Notes: generated from the sequence alone by a model not told the origin. Shown: positions 1-6,691, counted from the first letter of the stretch. The stretch is DNA of 13,759 nucleotides from Candidatus Moranbacteria bacterium CG_4_9_14_3_um_filter_42_9 (GCA_002790635.1 PFVN01000017.1:1-13759), one strand, 5' to 3'. Numbers and translations: made by a program.

Positions 1-412
1 AAAACATCCCATACACCACGTCCTTTTTGGTGATTTGTCCCATCTGAAACTCAATTGTTTCAAAGTCTGGCGGCTGAGCCCAGGTTTCAATGGCGCGATG
101 CAGATAATAACAATTGGAGCGGTTGATGAGCGCCGTATATTTCTCCCAATCCGGATTGTATTCCGAAAGCAGCCCGTCGGTCACACAGCCCTGAGTCCTA
201 AGACGCTGCAGAGAAACCGGCGCGGGAATTAATCTTTCGATCTTCTGAAAAGCCATCGGTTCTCGAAGCCGCTTTTTTCTGATAGCTATAACTGGGCTAG
301 CGGTTTCAAATGTCGCATATTTGGTTTGGATCCACAGCAGACTGCCAGTGAAAGAAGCGACCAGCAAAATAATGATAAACGCCCAGGAAGTTTTGATTTT
401 AATTTGAAACAA
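1..412 (-). CDS. Unknown membrane-anchored protein, N-terminal part (gene runs off the window)
   Basis: The minus frame is open from 412 to the window edge, about 137 codons. I do not recognise the family. The proposed start is TTG at 412: the frame is closed by TAA a few codons upstream, and there is no ATG or GTG between. No convincing Shine-Dalgarno precedes it. The product opens with a short basic segment (FQIKIK) followed by one hydrophobic helix of about 17 residues (SWAFIIILLVASFTG), which suggests a signal anchor or uncleaved signal peptide. The rest looks soluble and therefore exported, with motifs such as LRTQGCVTDGLLSEYNPD and NRSNCYYLHRAIETW and two cysteines. The smooth codon pattern and divergent placement from 532-873 support a real gene. 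The C-terminus lies outside the window. Confidence 0.7.
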   Translation of the reverse strand, partial: MFQIKIKTSWAFIIILLVASFTGSLLWIQTKYATFETASPVIAIRKKRLREPMAFQKIERLIPAPVSLQRLRTQGCVTDGLLSEYNPDWEKYTALINRSNCYYLHRAIETWAQPPDFETIEFQMGQITKKDVVYGMF

Positions 413-447
413 TTTTTTAATTCTTACTGGTTAATTTGGTAGCATTA

Positions 448-453
448 ATTATA
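448..453 (-). promoter_or_regulatory. Candidate -10 box for the gene starting at 412
   Basis: A perfect TATAAT on the minus strand lies 36 bases ahead of the TTG start at 412. The -35 at the usual spacing (471-476, TATACT on minus) is poor. The AT-rich intergenic stretch makes a chance match quite possible. Confidence 0.35.
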
Positions 454-476
454 ATACAAACTGAGTAAAAAGTATA

Positions 477-505
477 TTCTCAGCATTTAAGCGATGTGGT
501 ATACT
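477..505 (+). promoter_or_regulatory. Sigma-70-like promoter for the gene at 532
   Basis: On the plus strand, TTCTCA (477-482) is followed after 17 bases by TATACT (500-505). The -10 is preceded by TGG, giving an extended -10 element. Transcription would start near 512, leaving a leader of about 20 nt before the ATG at 532. No clear Shine-Dalgarno is seen in that leader. Confidence 0.55.
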
Positions 506-531
506 AAAATATAAGCAATTTTAGCAAAAAT

Positions 532-873
532 ATGGAATCAACAGCGCCTGTGTCAGCTCCATCCGCCACACCACAACCGCCACAAGAGCCAGCTCCTGCA
601 GCTACACCGAAGAAAAGTTATGTTTGGGCCTGGCTCTTGGGCAGCTGCCTGGGAATTGCCATCCTCGGGTTCATAGCGCTGGGCGCCTTGGGCTGGTGGG
701 GGGCCAGGAAAATAAAAAATGAGATACAAAAAAAGGGTCCGAATATTGAACAACTCAAGGAGAATGTTGAAAAAATAAACCGGGAAGGCGCGGAGTGGGA
801 GAAAAAGTCAAAAGAATTGAGAGAAAGCCTCCCCTCTCAGGAAGATTTTCCGTCCGAATTGCCTAGTCTGTAG
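532..873 (+). CDS. Small single-pass membrane protein with Pro/Ala-rich N-terminus and coiled-coil tail
   Basis: 113 residues, family not recognised. Residues 1-28 are rich in Pro, Ala and Ser (repeated PxP and APA patterns) and probably disordered. Residues 32-56 form one hydrophobic helix containing WAWLLGSCLGIAILG and ending at GWWGARK. Residues 57-100 are highly charged and heptad-like (IKNEIQ, IEQLKENVEKIN, EWEKKSKELRE), so they probably form a coiled coil. The tail is short and Pro/Ser-rich. The layout fits a membrane-tethered scaffold, but no activity can be assigned. This is the only plus-strand gene in the window. It has its own promoter and ends just before a hairpin terminator. An antisense frame inside it has no coherent features. 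Confidence 0.8.
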   Translation: MESTAPVSAPSATPQPPQEPAPAATPKKSYVWAWLLGSCLGIAILGFIALGALGWWGARKIKNEIQKKGPNIEQLKENVEKINREGAEWEKKSKELRESLPSQEDFPSELPSL

Positions 874-888
874 TTTATTTGAATATAT

Positions 889-913
889 AAAACATCCCTC
901 ATTGGGATGTTTT
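889..913. terminator. Bidirectional hairpin terminator
   Basis: A perfect 10-bp stem, AAAACATCCC (889-898) and GGGATGTTTT (904-913), has a 5-base loop. The arms supply A and T runs on both sides. It sits 16 bases after the stop of the plus gene (873) and 22 bases beyond the last stop of the minus-strand exporter operon (935). It can end transcription from both converging units. Confidence 0.75.
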
Positions 914-934
914 ATATTACTCTCTAATTTATTT

Positions 935-1499
935 TTAATTACTTGGCCAGATCTGGATATTTTGGGCGGTCACGATTCCGTCCGGATTACCCTTGCCATT
1001 GACCATAACCTCCTCACCTGTGGTCAAGTCCGCAACAGAACCTTCGGTCGTTTTGCCGACCATTGTTGAATCAAAAAAAATTATTTTCGAGCTGCCATCC
1101 GGTGATTTTACGGTGATACTTTTTTCATCTTTGGAGATAATATTTCCGGCGACAAAATCTCCGCCGCCAGCGCTACGATTGAAACCCGTGTTCCCGGCTC
1201 GGCCCGGATTTTATCCTGGTCCGGCTGGTCCCCGGCGGTTCCCTGAATTATTTCCCCCGCGGAGCATTCCGGCTTTGGTTTAGAATTTTATCAACAAGCG
1301 CCCGAAGATAATCAATAAAAAAATCAGCACGCCAACAACAATTTGCGAATGAACAAAATAACTTTCCCGCCTGAGTTCTGGCAACTGATGTCTGACTTCC
1401 AAGAGCAGTTCGGAAGTTCCTTGCATAGCCATCGGCAGCAGAATTAAAAAAAGCAAAATATTTTCCTGATAACCCGGCGTGAAATAACAATTTATTCAT
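935..1499 (-). pseudogene. Disrupted membrane-anchored DUF5666-type protein at the end of the exporter operon
   Basis: ATG at 1499 overlaps the stop of the MacB-type permease (ATGAATAA), as expected for a coupled next gene. Its frame becomes incoherent after a run of seven T (1446-1452 on the minus strand). Dropping one T gives a sensible product: a first hydrophobic stretch (KYFAFLILLPMAMQG), a charged spacer, a second helix (IVVGVLIFLLIIFGRLLIKF), then in-frame TAA at 1280-1282. The same frame continues through a Gly/Arg/Pro-rich linker to a second TAA (1211-1213), then a DUF5666-like beta domain (GNIISKDEKSITVKSPDG, GEEVMVNGKG, GIVTAQNIQIW) to TAA at 935-937. This order, helix then Gly/Arg linker then DUF5666, matches the intact protein at 4595-5134. 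Three lesions favour a pseudogene over a single sequencing error. Two neighbouring genes, one of them damaged, remain possible. Confidence 0.6.
1280..1456 (-). CDS. Possible 58-residue two-helix membrane peptide (TTG start), the readable part of the disrupted gene
   Basis: If this part is still translated on its own, the best start is TTG at 1456, with AGGA seven bases upstream. That gives 58 residues ending at the TAA at 1280. It would have a short hydrophobic N-terminus (LLFLILLPMAM), a charged middle (LLLEVRHQLPELRRE) and a C-terminal helix (IVVGVLIFLLIIFGRLL). The frame is closed by TGA just upstream of the T run. I prefer to read it as the N-terminal half of the disrupted DUF5666 gene, but an independent small protein is not excluded. 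Confidence 0.35.
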   Translation of the reverse strand: MLFLILLPMAMQGTSELLLEVRHQLPELRRESYFVHSQIVVGVLIFLLIIFGRLLIKF

Positions 1500-2709
1500 A
1501 ACGGAGAGCCTCAATCGGACTCAGATTCGCCGCTCTCCGCGCCGGATAAGATCCGAAAATAATTCCCACCGCCGCTGAAACACCAAAGGCCAGCAGAATC
1601 GCCGAAATAGAAACTTGCGTGGCGAGCTGGGGAACAAATTTGGACACCAGGAGCGATGCCATCCAGCCCAGAAAGATTCCCATGCCTCCGCCGAGAAAAG
1701 TCAGCAGCACCGCTTCGGCCAAGAATTGCAAATTGATATAGATCTTCCGAACTCCCACTGCTTTTCTGAGTCCGATTTCACGAGTCCTCTCAGTGACAGT
1801 TGTGAGCATCATATTCATAATCCCGATGCCACCGACCAAAAGAGAAATACCGGCAATGGAAGAAAGCAACAATGTAAATGTTCCGGTGATGCTTGAAGCG
1901 GTTGCAATGATATCGGCTTGATTGACCAAACTAAAGTCGGCCATGAGCGGATCGGAGATGTTATGCTGTTTCAGGAGCAGATCATTTATTTGCTGCTGCA
2001 CTGCCACCATTGAATTTTGATCACTGGCCGCCACACTTATAGAAGTGACAAAAGTGTCCCCTGACAAGAAGTGCTGAGCGCTGGTAAGCGGAACATAAAC
2101 GGAGTTGTCCGGATTAGCAAAACCGGTGCCGCCTTTCGTGAGCGTCACTCCGATGACTTCAAAATCAACATTTTTAATGCGGATCGTTTGCCCAATGGGA
2201 TTTGCACCTACGCCAAAAATATCATCCCGGACTGTCGGACCCAAAATGGCAACTTTTGCCGAACTTTTGATTTGTTGTTCCGTCACAAAAGTTCCAAAGT
2301 CTATAGTTATATTTCTTACCGTAAGATAATCAGTGGTTGTTCCGATAACTTGAGTATTGGTGTTGCTCCCTTTTGCATTGATCTGATACCGCCGGGACAC
2401 TTCCGGCGCTATGGCCTTCACGTTTGGAATTTCGATTCTGATAGCATCAGCATCTCCGACGGTCAATGTTTGCGCACTTCCTTGGCCCCCGCTCACCGCT
2501 CCGGTGCGTTGCGCGCCGGGACTGACCATGATCAAATTCGATCCGATCGCCTGAATACTGCTTTCGATCGAACTCTGCGCTCCTTGTCCGATGGCCACCA
2601 TGGTGATCACTGAAGCGATGCCGATGACAATGCCCAAAATTGTCAGACCCGACCTGACCTTATTCGCCGAGAGTGACCAAAATATTTCTTTTAATAAGTC
2701 TTTCAACAT
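1492..2709 (-). CDS. MacB/FtsX-type ABC transporter permease
   Basis: 405 residues. It has the standard four-helix MacB permease layout: an N-terminal helix (about residues 20-42, LTILGIVIGIASVITMVAIG), a large extracytoplasmic MacB_PCD-like domain (about 45-265), then three C-terminal helices (about 272-300, 325-352 and 365-388). Conserved cytoplasmic motifs are visible: TERTREIGLRKAVGVRK after the second helix, which couples to the ATPase, and YPARRAANLSPIEALRYE at the C-terminus. In this family the permease is a mechanotransmission protein that works with a MacA adaptor and a LolD/MacB ATPase. Here the ATPase is a separate gene 21 bases upstream, unlike the fused E. coli MacB. No clear Shine-Dalgarno is present, so translation may depend on the upstream gene. 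The substrate cannot be told. Confidence 0.93.
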   Translation of the reverse strand: MLKDLLKEIFWSLSANKVRSGLTILGIVIGIASVITMVAIGQGAQSSIESSIQAIGSNLIMVSPGAQRTGAVSGGQGSAQTLTVGDADAIRIEIPNVKAIAPEVSRRYQINAKGSNTNTQVIGTTTDYLTVRNITIDFGTFVTEQQIKSSAKVAILGPTVRDDIFGVGANPIGQTIRIKNVDFEVIGVTLTKGGTGFANPDNSVYVPLTSAQHFLSGDTFVTSISVAASDQNSMVAVQQQINDLLLKQHNISDPLMADFSLVNQADIIATASSITGTFTLLLSSIAGISLLVGGIGIMNMMLTTVTERTREIGLRKAVGVRKIYINLQFLAEAVLLTFLGGGMGIFLGWMASLLVSKFVPQLATQVSISAILLAFGVSAAVGIIFGSYPARRAANLSPIEALRYE

Positions 2710-2730
2710 AAATTTGGAGCTGGTAAGAAG

Positions 2731-3414
2731 TTATTGGCTATTTTTCCTGTCGCTTTCGATGACCCCGTCACGAATGGAAATGATGCGCTCTGCAAAATTG
2801 GCGATTTCCATCTCGTGAGTAATCAAAATAATCGTGTGCCCTTTTTTATTCAGCTCTTGGAACGCCTGCATGACAGTGTGGCTTGTTTTCGTATCCAAGT
2901 TACCCGTCGGCTCGTCCGCCAAAATTATCGCCGGATTGTTTATCAGGGCCCTGGCGATTGCCACCCGCTGTATCTGGCCGCCGGACAACTGATTGGAAAG
3001 ATTAAAAAATTTATCTTCTTCCATACCGGCGTACTTCAGGGCTTCGCGCGCCCTGCCCTCTTTTTCTTTTTCGGATACGCCGGTAAAAAGCAGCGGCAGC
3101 ATAACGTTTCGGAGTACAGTTGTACGCGGCAAAAGATTGAAGGACTGGAAGACAAAGCCGATTTTGTTCCGCCGCAAATCGGAAAGCTCATCATCATTCA
3201 ATTTGGAAACCCCCTGGCCATCCAAAAAATATTGCCCGCTGGTCGGCGTGTCTAGTGCTCCTAAAATATGCATGAGCGTAGACTTGCCTGATCCAGAAGG
3301 GCCGATGATGGCCACCATTTCGCCTTTTTCGATCCTGAAGGAAATGCCGCAGACCGCCTGGGTTTCCACGTCGCCATTAATATAGGTTTTATAAAGATTT
3401 TTACATTCAATCAT
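2731..3414 (-). CDS. MacB/LolD-type ABC transporter ATP-binding protein
   Basis: 227 residues, the usual length for a stand-alone LolD/MacB-type ATPase. All nucleotide-binding motifs are intact: Walker [10 protein letters not shown] (38-46), Q-loop Gln90 ([10 protein letters not shown]), signature [15 protein letters not shown] (143-157), Walker B IILADEP (163-169), D-loop GNLD (171-174) and switch His200 (LITHE). It would energise the adjacent permease at the cytoplasmic face. It starts three bases after the stop of the MacA-type gene, so the two are one translational block. Nothing is missing or odd. Family placement is secure, though whether it exports peptides, lipoproteins or small molecules is not shown. 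Confidence 0.95.
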   Translation of the reverse strand: MIECKNLYKTYINGDVETQAVCGISFRIEKGEMVAIIGPSGSGKSTLMHILGALDTPTSGQYFLDGQGVSKLNDDELSDLRRNKIGFVFQSFNLLPRTTVLRNVMLPLLFTGVSEKEKEGRAREALKYAGMEEDKFFNLSNQLSGGQIQRVAIARALINNPAIILADEPTGNLDTKTSHTVMQAFQELNKKGHTIILITHEMEIANFAERIISIRDGVIESDRKNSQ

Positions 3415-3417
3415 AAA

Positions 3418-4593
3418 TTAACGCAATCCGCGGAGCGCTCCGCCGCCAAATCCTCCACCGCCGCCTTGACCTTGCGTGCTGGTTGCGGTCGGCGCGTTCG
3501 GATTGATAGTACGAGTAACGACTTTGTCGCCTACATTGATGCCACTCACTATTTCCGTGTCGGTATTATTGGCAGCGCCGATTTCAACTGTCACTTGCTG
3601 CGGCGCTCTGCCGTCATTCAAAATTTCTACGTAATTATTATTGCCTTGCGTTTTGACCGCGCTGTTGGGCACAATGATCACGTCTTGTTTGACATCGGTA
3701 ATTATAGCAGCGGAAACGCTCATGCCCGGTTTGATGCGCGGATCCAGCGTGTCAAAGCCAATAGTCGCGTTATAAATCACGACTCCCTGAGTAATAGTGC
3801 CCAATGAATCAATTTTTTCCACTTTCCCGGTAACCGTCAGCTCCGCCACAGAATTGAAAGTCATTGTGGCTTTCTGACCAATTTGCACATTCGGCACATC
3901 CACTTCATTGATTTGAACCTGAGCTTTGAGTGTTCCCAAGTCCCCGATGATCATCGGGACTTGCCGGGAGCTGCCCGAAGAGAGTTTGCTTAAATCATCA
4001 CCATTTTTAATATTCACCGCGTTGACCGTTCCGCTGATGGGCGCGGTCACTGCTCTTTTCCCAGCCTGTCCTCTCTGAAAATTAAGATTAGCTAGAGCTG
4101 AATTGACTCCCTGTTGCGCGGAAACCATTCCCGCCTCGGCTGCGTCTATTTTTGCCTGAGCCGCCACCTTGTCGGCGTGTGTCGAAGTGGATGATTTTTT
4201 AGTGGAAATATAACTGGCTTGGGCGGATTTTTTAGTGGAATATGCCGATTCAAATGAGCTTGATGCCGACTGATACGACGACCGCGCCTGGGAAACACTC
4301 ACCCCCAGCTGATCATTGACAATGTTAAAAAGAACTTGGCCTTTTTCCACTGGGTCTCCGATTGCTACAGCCAGACTAGAGACAGTTCCGGTAATCGTCG
4401 GATCAATGTTGGCCTGCTGGTCAACAATGATATTGCCCGATCCAGTTATTGAAGTACTGAGTGTTCCTTTTTCCGCCGTGACAGTAACATATTGCGCTTG
4501 CTTATTCGCCGGATGAGTTTTTTTATACCAATAATAACCCGATCCAATTATCAAAAGTATAATTGCTCCCCAAAGATATTTCTTCTTGGTCAT
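3418..4593 (-). CDS. MacA/HlyD-type membrane fusion (adaptor) protein
   Basis: 391 residues. A basic start and one helix (about residues 5-22, LWGAIILLIIGSGYYW) anchor it in the membrane. The first half-lipoyl segment follows (SITGSGNIIVDQQANIDP, then VSSLAVAIGDPVEKGQVLF). Next is an alpha-helical hairpin rich in Ser, Ala and Lys (about 97-170), the second lipoyl half (VTAPISGTVNAVNIKNGD), then beta-barrel and membrane-proximal domains (VQINEVDVPNVQIGQKATM, IKPGMSVSAAI, VPNSAV). It should bridge the permease to the cell exterior. The odd feature is the C-terminus, a Gly-rich tail (GQGGGGGFGGG) ending ALRGLR. It lies one base downstream of the DUF5666 gene and three bases ahead of the ATPase. 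No TolC-like partner is in the window. Confidence 0.92.
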   Translation of the reverse strand: MTKKKYLWGAIILLIIGSGYYWYKKTHPANKQAQYVTVTAEKGTLSTSITGSGNIIVDQQANIDPTITGTVSSLAVAIGDPVEKGQVLFNIVNDQLGVSVSQARSSYQSASSSFESAYSTKKSAQASYISTKKSSTSTHADKVAAQAKIDAAEAGMVSAQQGVNSALANLNFQRGQAGKRAVTAPISGTVNAVNIKNGDDLSKLSSGSSRQVPMIIGDLGTLKAQVQINEVDVPNVQIGQKATMTFNSVAELTVTGKVEKIDSLGTITQGVVIYNATIGFDTLDPRIKPGMSVSAAIITDVKQDVIIVPNSAVKTQGNNNYVEILNDGRAPQQVTVEIGAANNTDTEIVSGINVGDKVVTRTINPNAPTATSTQGQGGGGGFGGGALRGLR

Positions 4594-4594
4594 G

Positions 4595-5134
4595 TTAATT
4601 ATTTATGGGATTATTAAACACTCGGATCAAGTCCGCGTTGATAACTCCGTTGTCACCCGGCTTTCCGATAATGACCACCTGGTCGTTCTGTTTTAAGTCG
4701 CTTAATTGCGCATTATCACGACCTTTCTTAATTACAGTTTTGTCAGTAACAGCTACCGTGTTTTCTTTGTTGTCCCGGTCTTTAATTATCAAGTTGTTTT
4801 CCGTTATGGAAATTATCGTTCCGGAAATCCCATGGGCATTGCGAAAATCACGCCCTGAAAATTCTCTCATCATTCCACCAATGGGACCCGACCGGCCCGG
4901 CATGCCGCGGTCTTGGTCAAAGCGTGATCCCAGAAAATTGCGTTCATAATTTCTGCCGAAATCCGCAGAAAATCTAGCTTTTTTGAGACCCACCGCTACG
5001 CCAGCCGCAAAAATTACAAGAATTGCGAAAAGACTACCAACGACAATCGCAGCAGTTTTTAAATTTTTGGTTTTTGGTTTTTGGTTTTCTTCCGGCTTGG
5101 AAGCTTGTGGCGTTGTTGAGTTTGCTGTATCCAT
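4595..5134 (-). CDS. Membrane-anchored DUF5666 protein (intact copy)
   Basis: 179 residues. Residues 1-26 are a polar, Lys/Pro-rich cytoplasmic segment, and residues 27-50 form one transmembrane helix (TAAIVVGSLFAILVIFAAGV). Residues 52-100 are a Gly/Arg/Met-rich linker (GMPGRSGPIGGMMREFSGR). Residues 103-173 form a small all-beta domain of the DUF5666 type (GTIISITENNLIIKD, QLSDLKQNDQVVIIGKP, GVINADLIRV). The domain should sit outside the membrane next to the MacA-type adaptor encoded one base downstream. DUF5666 is a domain of unknown function, probably OB-like. A heptanucleotide repeat lies within the N-terminal segment (5064-5088). A broken relative closes the same operon at 935-1499. The role is unknown; an accessory to the exporter is inference from position. 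Confidence 0.82.
   Translation of the reverse strand: MDTANSTTPQASKPEENQKPKTKNLKTAAIVVGSLFAILVIFAAGVAVGLKKARFSADFGRNYERNFLGSRFDQDRGMPGRSGPIGGMMREFSGRDFRNAHGISGTIISITENNLIIKDRDNKENTVAVTDKTVIKKGRDNAQLSDLKQNDQVVIIGKPGDNGVINADLIRVFNNPINN
5064..5088 (-). repeat. Heptanucleotide tandem repeat (CCAAAAA, about 3.6 copies) inside the DUF5666 gene
   Basis: On the minus strand three full copies of CCAAAAA follow a partial AAAA, 25 bases in all. They encode the Lys-rich stretch before the membrane helix. The unit length is not a multiple of three, so gain or loss of one copy would shift the frame of the gene at 4595-5134. Confidence 0.7.
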
Positions 5135-5152
5135 AAAATTATTTTTTAATGA

Positions 5153-5557
5153 TTAAACGTGATGGTGCTTATTATTATTGACCAAGTTAAAATAGGCATT
5201 GAGGGATATTAGTAAAACAAAAACCGGTACGAGCAAGATGGCCGCATGCATCGCCGGGAATGTTTCCAGCATTGAAAAAGCATAATCTCTCCAATTCCTG
5301 GCAATTATATTTACATCTGAAAAGGCTAGTGTTGCGATTCGCCAAAAATCAGATTGCCAGATTTCCTGCACAAAAACCGAAATGGCGTAGACAGCCGCCA
5401 ACGCTGAACCGAAAAGTCCGGTCCAAACCAAAAATTTTTTTTCGCGAATCAGCTTGTTTTGCTCCCGCGCAATTTTGGCTAGAATAAAGCCCTCCAGCCT
5501 CGATGCTGGCTCTAAATCAGGCAGGTTTTTGAAAATTTGGATAATTTTCTTCTCCAT
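5153..5557 (-). CDS. Two-helix membrane protein resembling an anti-sigma partner; first gene of the exporter operon
   Basis: 134 residues, family uncertain. The N-terminus (LPDLEPASRLEGFILAKI, residues 12-29) resembles the short cytoplasmic leader of small membrane proteins that accompany ECF sigma factors in many bacteria. Two helices follow, at about 44-63 (VWTGLFGSALAAVYAISVFV) and 104-122 (HAAILLVPVFVLLISLNAY), with an amphipathic stretch between. The tail is NNNKHHHV. No zinc-binding anti-sigma motif (HxxxCxxC) is visible and there is no sigma factor gene upstream here, so the anti-sigma idea is weak. It precedes the DUF5666 gene by 18 bases and is probably cotranscribed with the exporter. 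No Shine-Dalgarno is evident before its ATG. Confidence 0.72.
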   Translation of the reverse strand: MEKKIIQIFKNLPDLEPASRLEGFILAKIAREQNKLIREKKFLVWTGLFGSALAAVYAISVFVQEIWQSDFWRIATLAFSDVNIIARNWRDYAFSMLETFPAMHAAILLVPVFVLLISLNAYFNLVNNNKHHHV

Positions 5558-5600
5558 ATGCTATTAATACGACCGGCATGTGTTTTTGGGCGCATAAACA

Positions 5601-5639
5601 CAAAAGACTCCCGAAGATTTTCCTCGGTTAAGTCTTTTG
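5601..5639 (-). terminator. Imperfect stem-loop after the VOC gene
   Basis: A 9-bp outer stem, CAAAAGACT (5601-5609) and AGTCTTTTG (5631-5639), encloses a second 4-bp stem, CCGA (5611-5614) and TCGG (5624-5627). It begins 30 bases beyond the stop of the VOC gene (5669) and lies ahead of the exporter operon start (5557). The T run is partly inside the stem and interrupted, so termination is plausible but not certain. It could also be an operon leader structure. Confidence 0.5.
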
Positions 5640-5668
5640 GTTAAACAGCCCGTGAACCATACGCTTCA

Positions 5669-6034
5669 TTACATCTCCCAGGGCGTTGCGATCTGAAAGT
5701 AGTTGTTATCCGGATCGGCAAATGTCGCGATTCGCGCTTTGGGATCTTCCGCCGGACCGTAAGGCTTCGCTATTACAGTTGCCCCTATTTTTTTGATCCT
5801 TTCGAATTCCCCTTCCACATCTTTCGTCTCGAAATTGAACATCATCCTTTCGGGATTTGCGTTTTGGCCATGAACTTTGTCATGCGGACAGGTAGTAAAA
5901 GATCCCTGGCCGACCATGAAACCAAAACAACTGCCCTCCGACCAGTCAGGTTTTTTCCCAAAAATCTTCTGGTAGAAATCCGCCAGTTTTTTAGGCTGCT
6001 CGGAAAAAACTAAAGTTGAATTTAGATTTAACAT
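5669..6034 (-). CDS. VOC (glyoxalase/bleomycin-resistance) fold protein
   Basis: 121 residues, typical for one two-module VOC domain. The opening beta strand and helix (NSTLVFSEQPKKLADFYQKI) and the closing strand with FADPDNNYFQIATPWE are characteristic, as are FNFETKDVEGEFERIKKIGA and the KPYGPAEDP loop. The terminal Gln in YFQIA, where metal-binding members usually have Glu, argues against a classical metal-dependent glyoxalase I. Members of this branch (YdeA/PhnB-like and similar) are mostly uncharacterised. ATG at 6034 is chosen because AGGAGG lies eight bases upstream. An in-frame GTG at 6043 overlaps that site and is rejected. It follows the AHSA1 gene by 42 bases and is probably cotranscribed. 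Confidence 0.88.
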   Translation of the reverse strand: MLNLNSTLVFSEQPKKLADFYQKIFGKKPDWSEGSCFGFMVGQGSFTTCPHDKVHGQNANPERMMFNFETKDVEGEFERIKKIGATVIAKPYGPAEDPKARIATFADPDNNYFQIATPWEM

Positions 6035-6054
6035 AATTCTCACCTCCTTTATGC
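6035..6054 (-). promoter_or_regulatory. Strong Shine-Dalgarno fixing the VOC start
   Basis: The minus strand carries AAAGGAGGTGAG just ahead of the ATG at 6034, with eight bases between AGGAGG and the ATG. It is one of only two near-consensus ribosome binding sites in the window and decides against the GTG at 6043. Confidence 0.8.
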
Positions 6055-6076
6055 TTTACGATGTGATGCGCTATTA

Positions 6077-6610
6077 TTATTTCTCTTCGGATGTAAACGA
6101 CTCAAAAGTGACACCGGCTCTTTCTTTTTGGCCTTCGAGACTTTCAGCCAATTTATCCAACGACGAATTCCAGCCTGCTCGCGCCCCTTCAATATCATTC
6201 GCGGGAAAACCTTTATGCCGCAAAGTAAATTTAGTCATGTCGCCTTGTGCCTCAAATATCTCTACCACTTTCATTTCCCTTGGGAAATCAGCGCTCATAC
6301 CATAGTGCGTGGCCGGGACCACATTGCCTTTTTCATCCGAGAAACTGTCGATTACAATGATCTTCTCCAGCGGAGTGATCTCTTGATAGACGCCCGTGCT
6401 CCAGAAATCTTGCTCTTTTCCGCCGGAAGTCGCTGCTCCTCGCATGCAGTAGAGATATTTTCCGCCTACGCGAAAATCGATCTCAACAACAGGTGCTGTG
6501 AAGCCTTTCGGCCCCCACCATTTCTTGGCTTCTTCCGGATCGGTCCAGGCCCTCCAGACACGCTCGACTGGGGCATTAAAAACGCGCTTTATTATAAGCT
6601 CTTTTTTCAT
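6077..6610 (-). CDS. AHSA1/SRPBCC-domain protein
   Basis: 177 residues from ATG at 6610. The frame extends to an upstream ATG at 6670, but the family consensus starts at MKKELIIKRVFNAPVERVW, so the shorter start is preferred. Hallmarks of the activator-of-Hsp90-ATPase-homologue (AHSA1) branch of the SRPBCC fold are clear: RVFNAPVERVWRAWTDPE, KKWWGPKGF, VGGKYLYCM, the YQEITPLEKIIV strand, TLRHKGFP and GWNSSLDKLAESLE. These small helix-grip proteins bind hydrophobic ligands, and most have no known substrate. Here the pairing with a VOC-fold gene 42 bases downstream is notable, since both folds bind small molecules. The last ten residues are polar. No good Shine-Dalgarno was found. The -35/-10 candidates upstream (6620-6660) are ambiguous, so I list none. 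Confidence 0.9.
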   Translation of the reverse strand: MKKELIIKRVFNAPVERVWRAWTDPEEAKKWWGPKGFTAPVVEIDFRVGGKYLYCMRGAATSGGKEQDFWSTGVYQEITPLEKIIVIDSFSDEKGNVVPATHYGMSADFPREMKVVEIFEAQGDMTKFTLRHKGFPANDIEGARAGWNSSLDKLAESLEGQKERAGVTFESFTSEEK

Positions 6611-6691
6611 GTGATTATTTAAAGTAGTTATGGAGAATATTACAATAGAATTGTGATTCAATTTCACCAATTTTTGGCCTTTTCCGACGAC

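Noticed and set aside
1..10. AAAACATCCC shared with the terminator arm at 889-898
   Set aside because: At 1-10 it encodes part of the unknown protein; a ten-base match is expected by chance.
993..1283. Plus-strand 96-codon frame
   Set aside because: It is antisense to the DUF5666-like frame, with no start signals and a low-complexity Pro-rich translation.
935..1499. UAA reassigned to a sense codon in this lineage
   Set aside because: TAA closes neighbouring genes normally (permease at 1492, exonuclease at 7265, msrAB at 13002), so a pseudogene is simpler.
1248..1514. 88-codon minus-strand frame as an independent protein
   Set aside because: Its first part is plausible, but after the T7 run the translation loses all hydrophobic pattern, while the adjacent frame gives two clear helices. 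It is treated as part of the disrupted gene.
2071..3385. Long plus-strand frames opposite the permease and ATPase genes
   Set aside because: They are antisense shadows of two strongly conserved genes; their translations show no domain features.
3431..3442. 12-bp palindrome CGGAGCGCTCCG near the end of the adaptor gene
   Set aside because: It lies in the codons for the Arg/Gly-rich tail, and GC-rich coding repeats give such dyads easily; no link to regulation is seen.
6035..6043. GTG at 6043 as the VOC start
   Set aside because: The GTG overlaps the AGGAGG ribosome site, whereas the ATG at 6034 is ideally spaced from it.
6611..6670. N-terminal extension of the AHSA1 protein to 6670
   Set aside because: The extra 20 residues match nothing in the family, which normally starts at the strand beginning MKKELIIKRVF.
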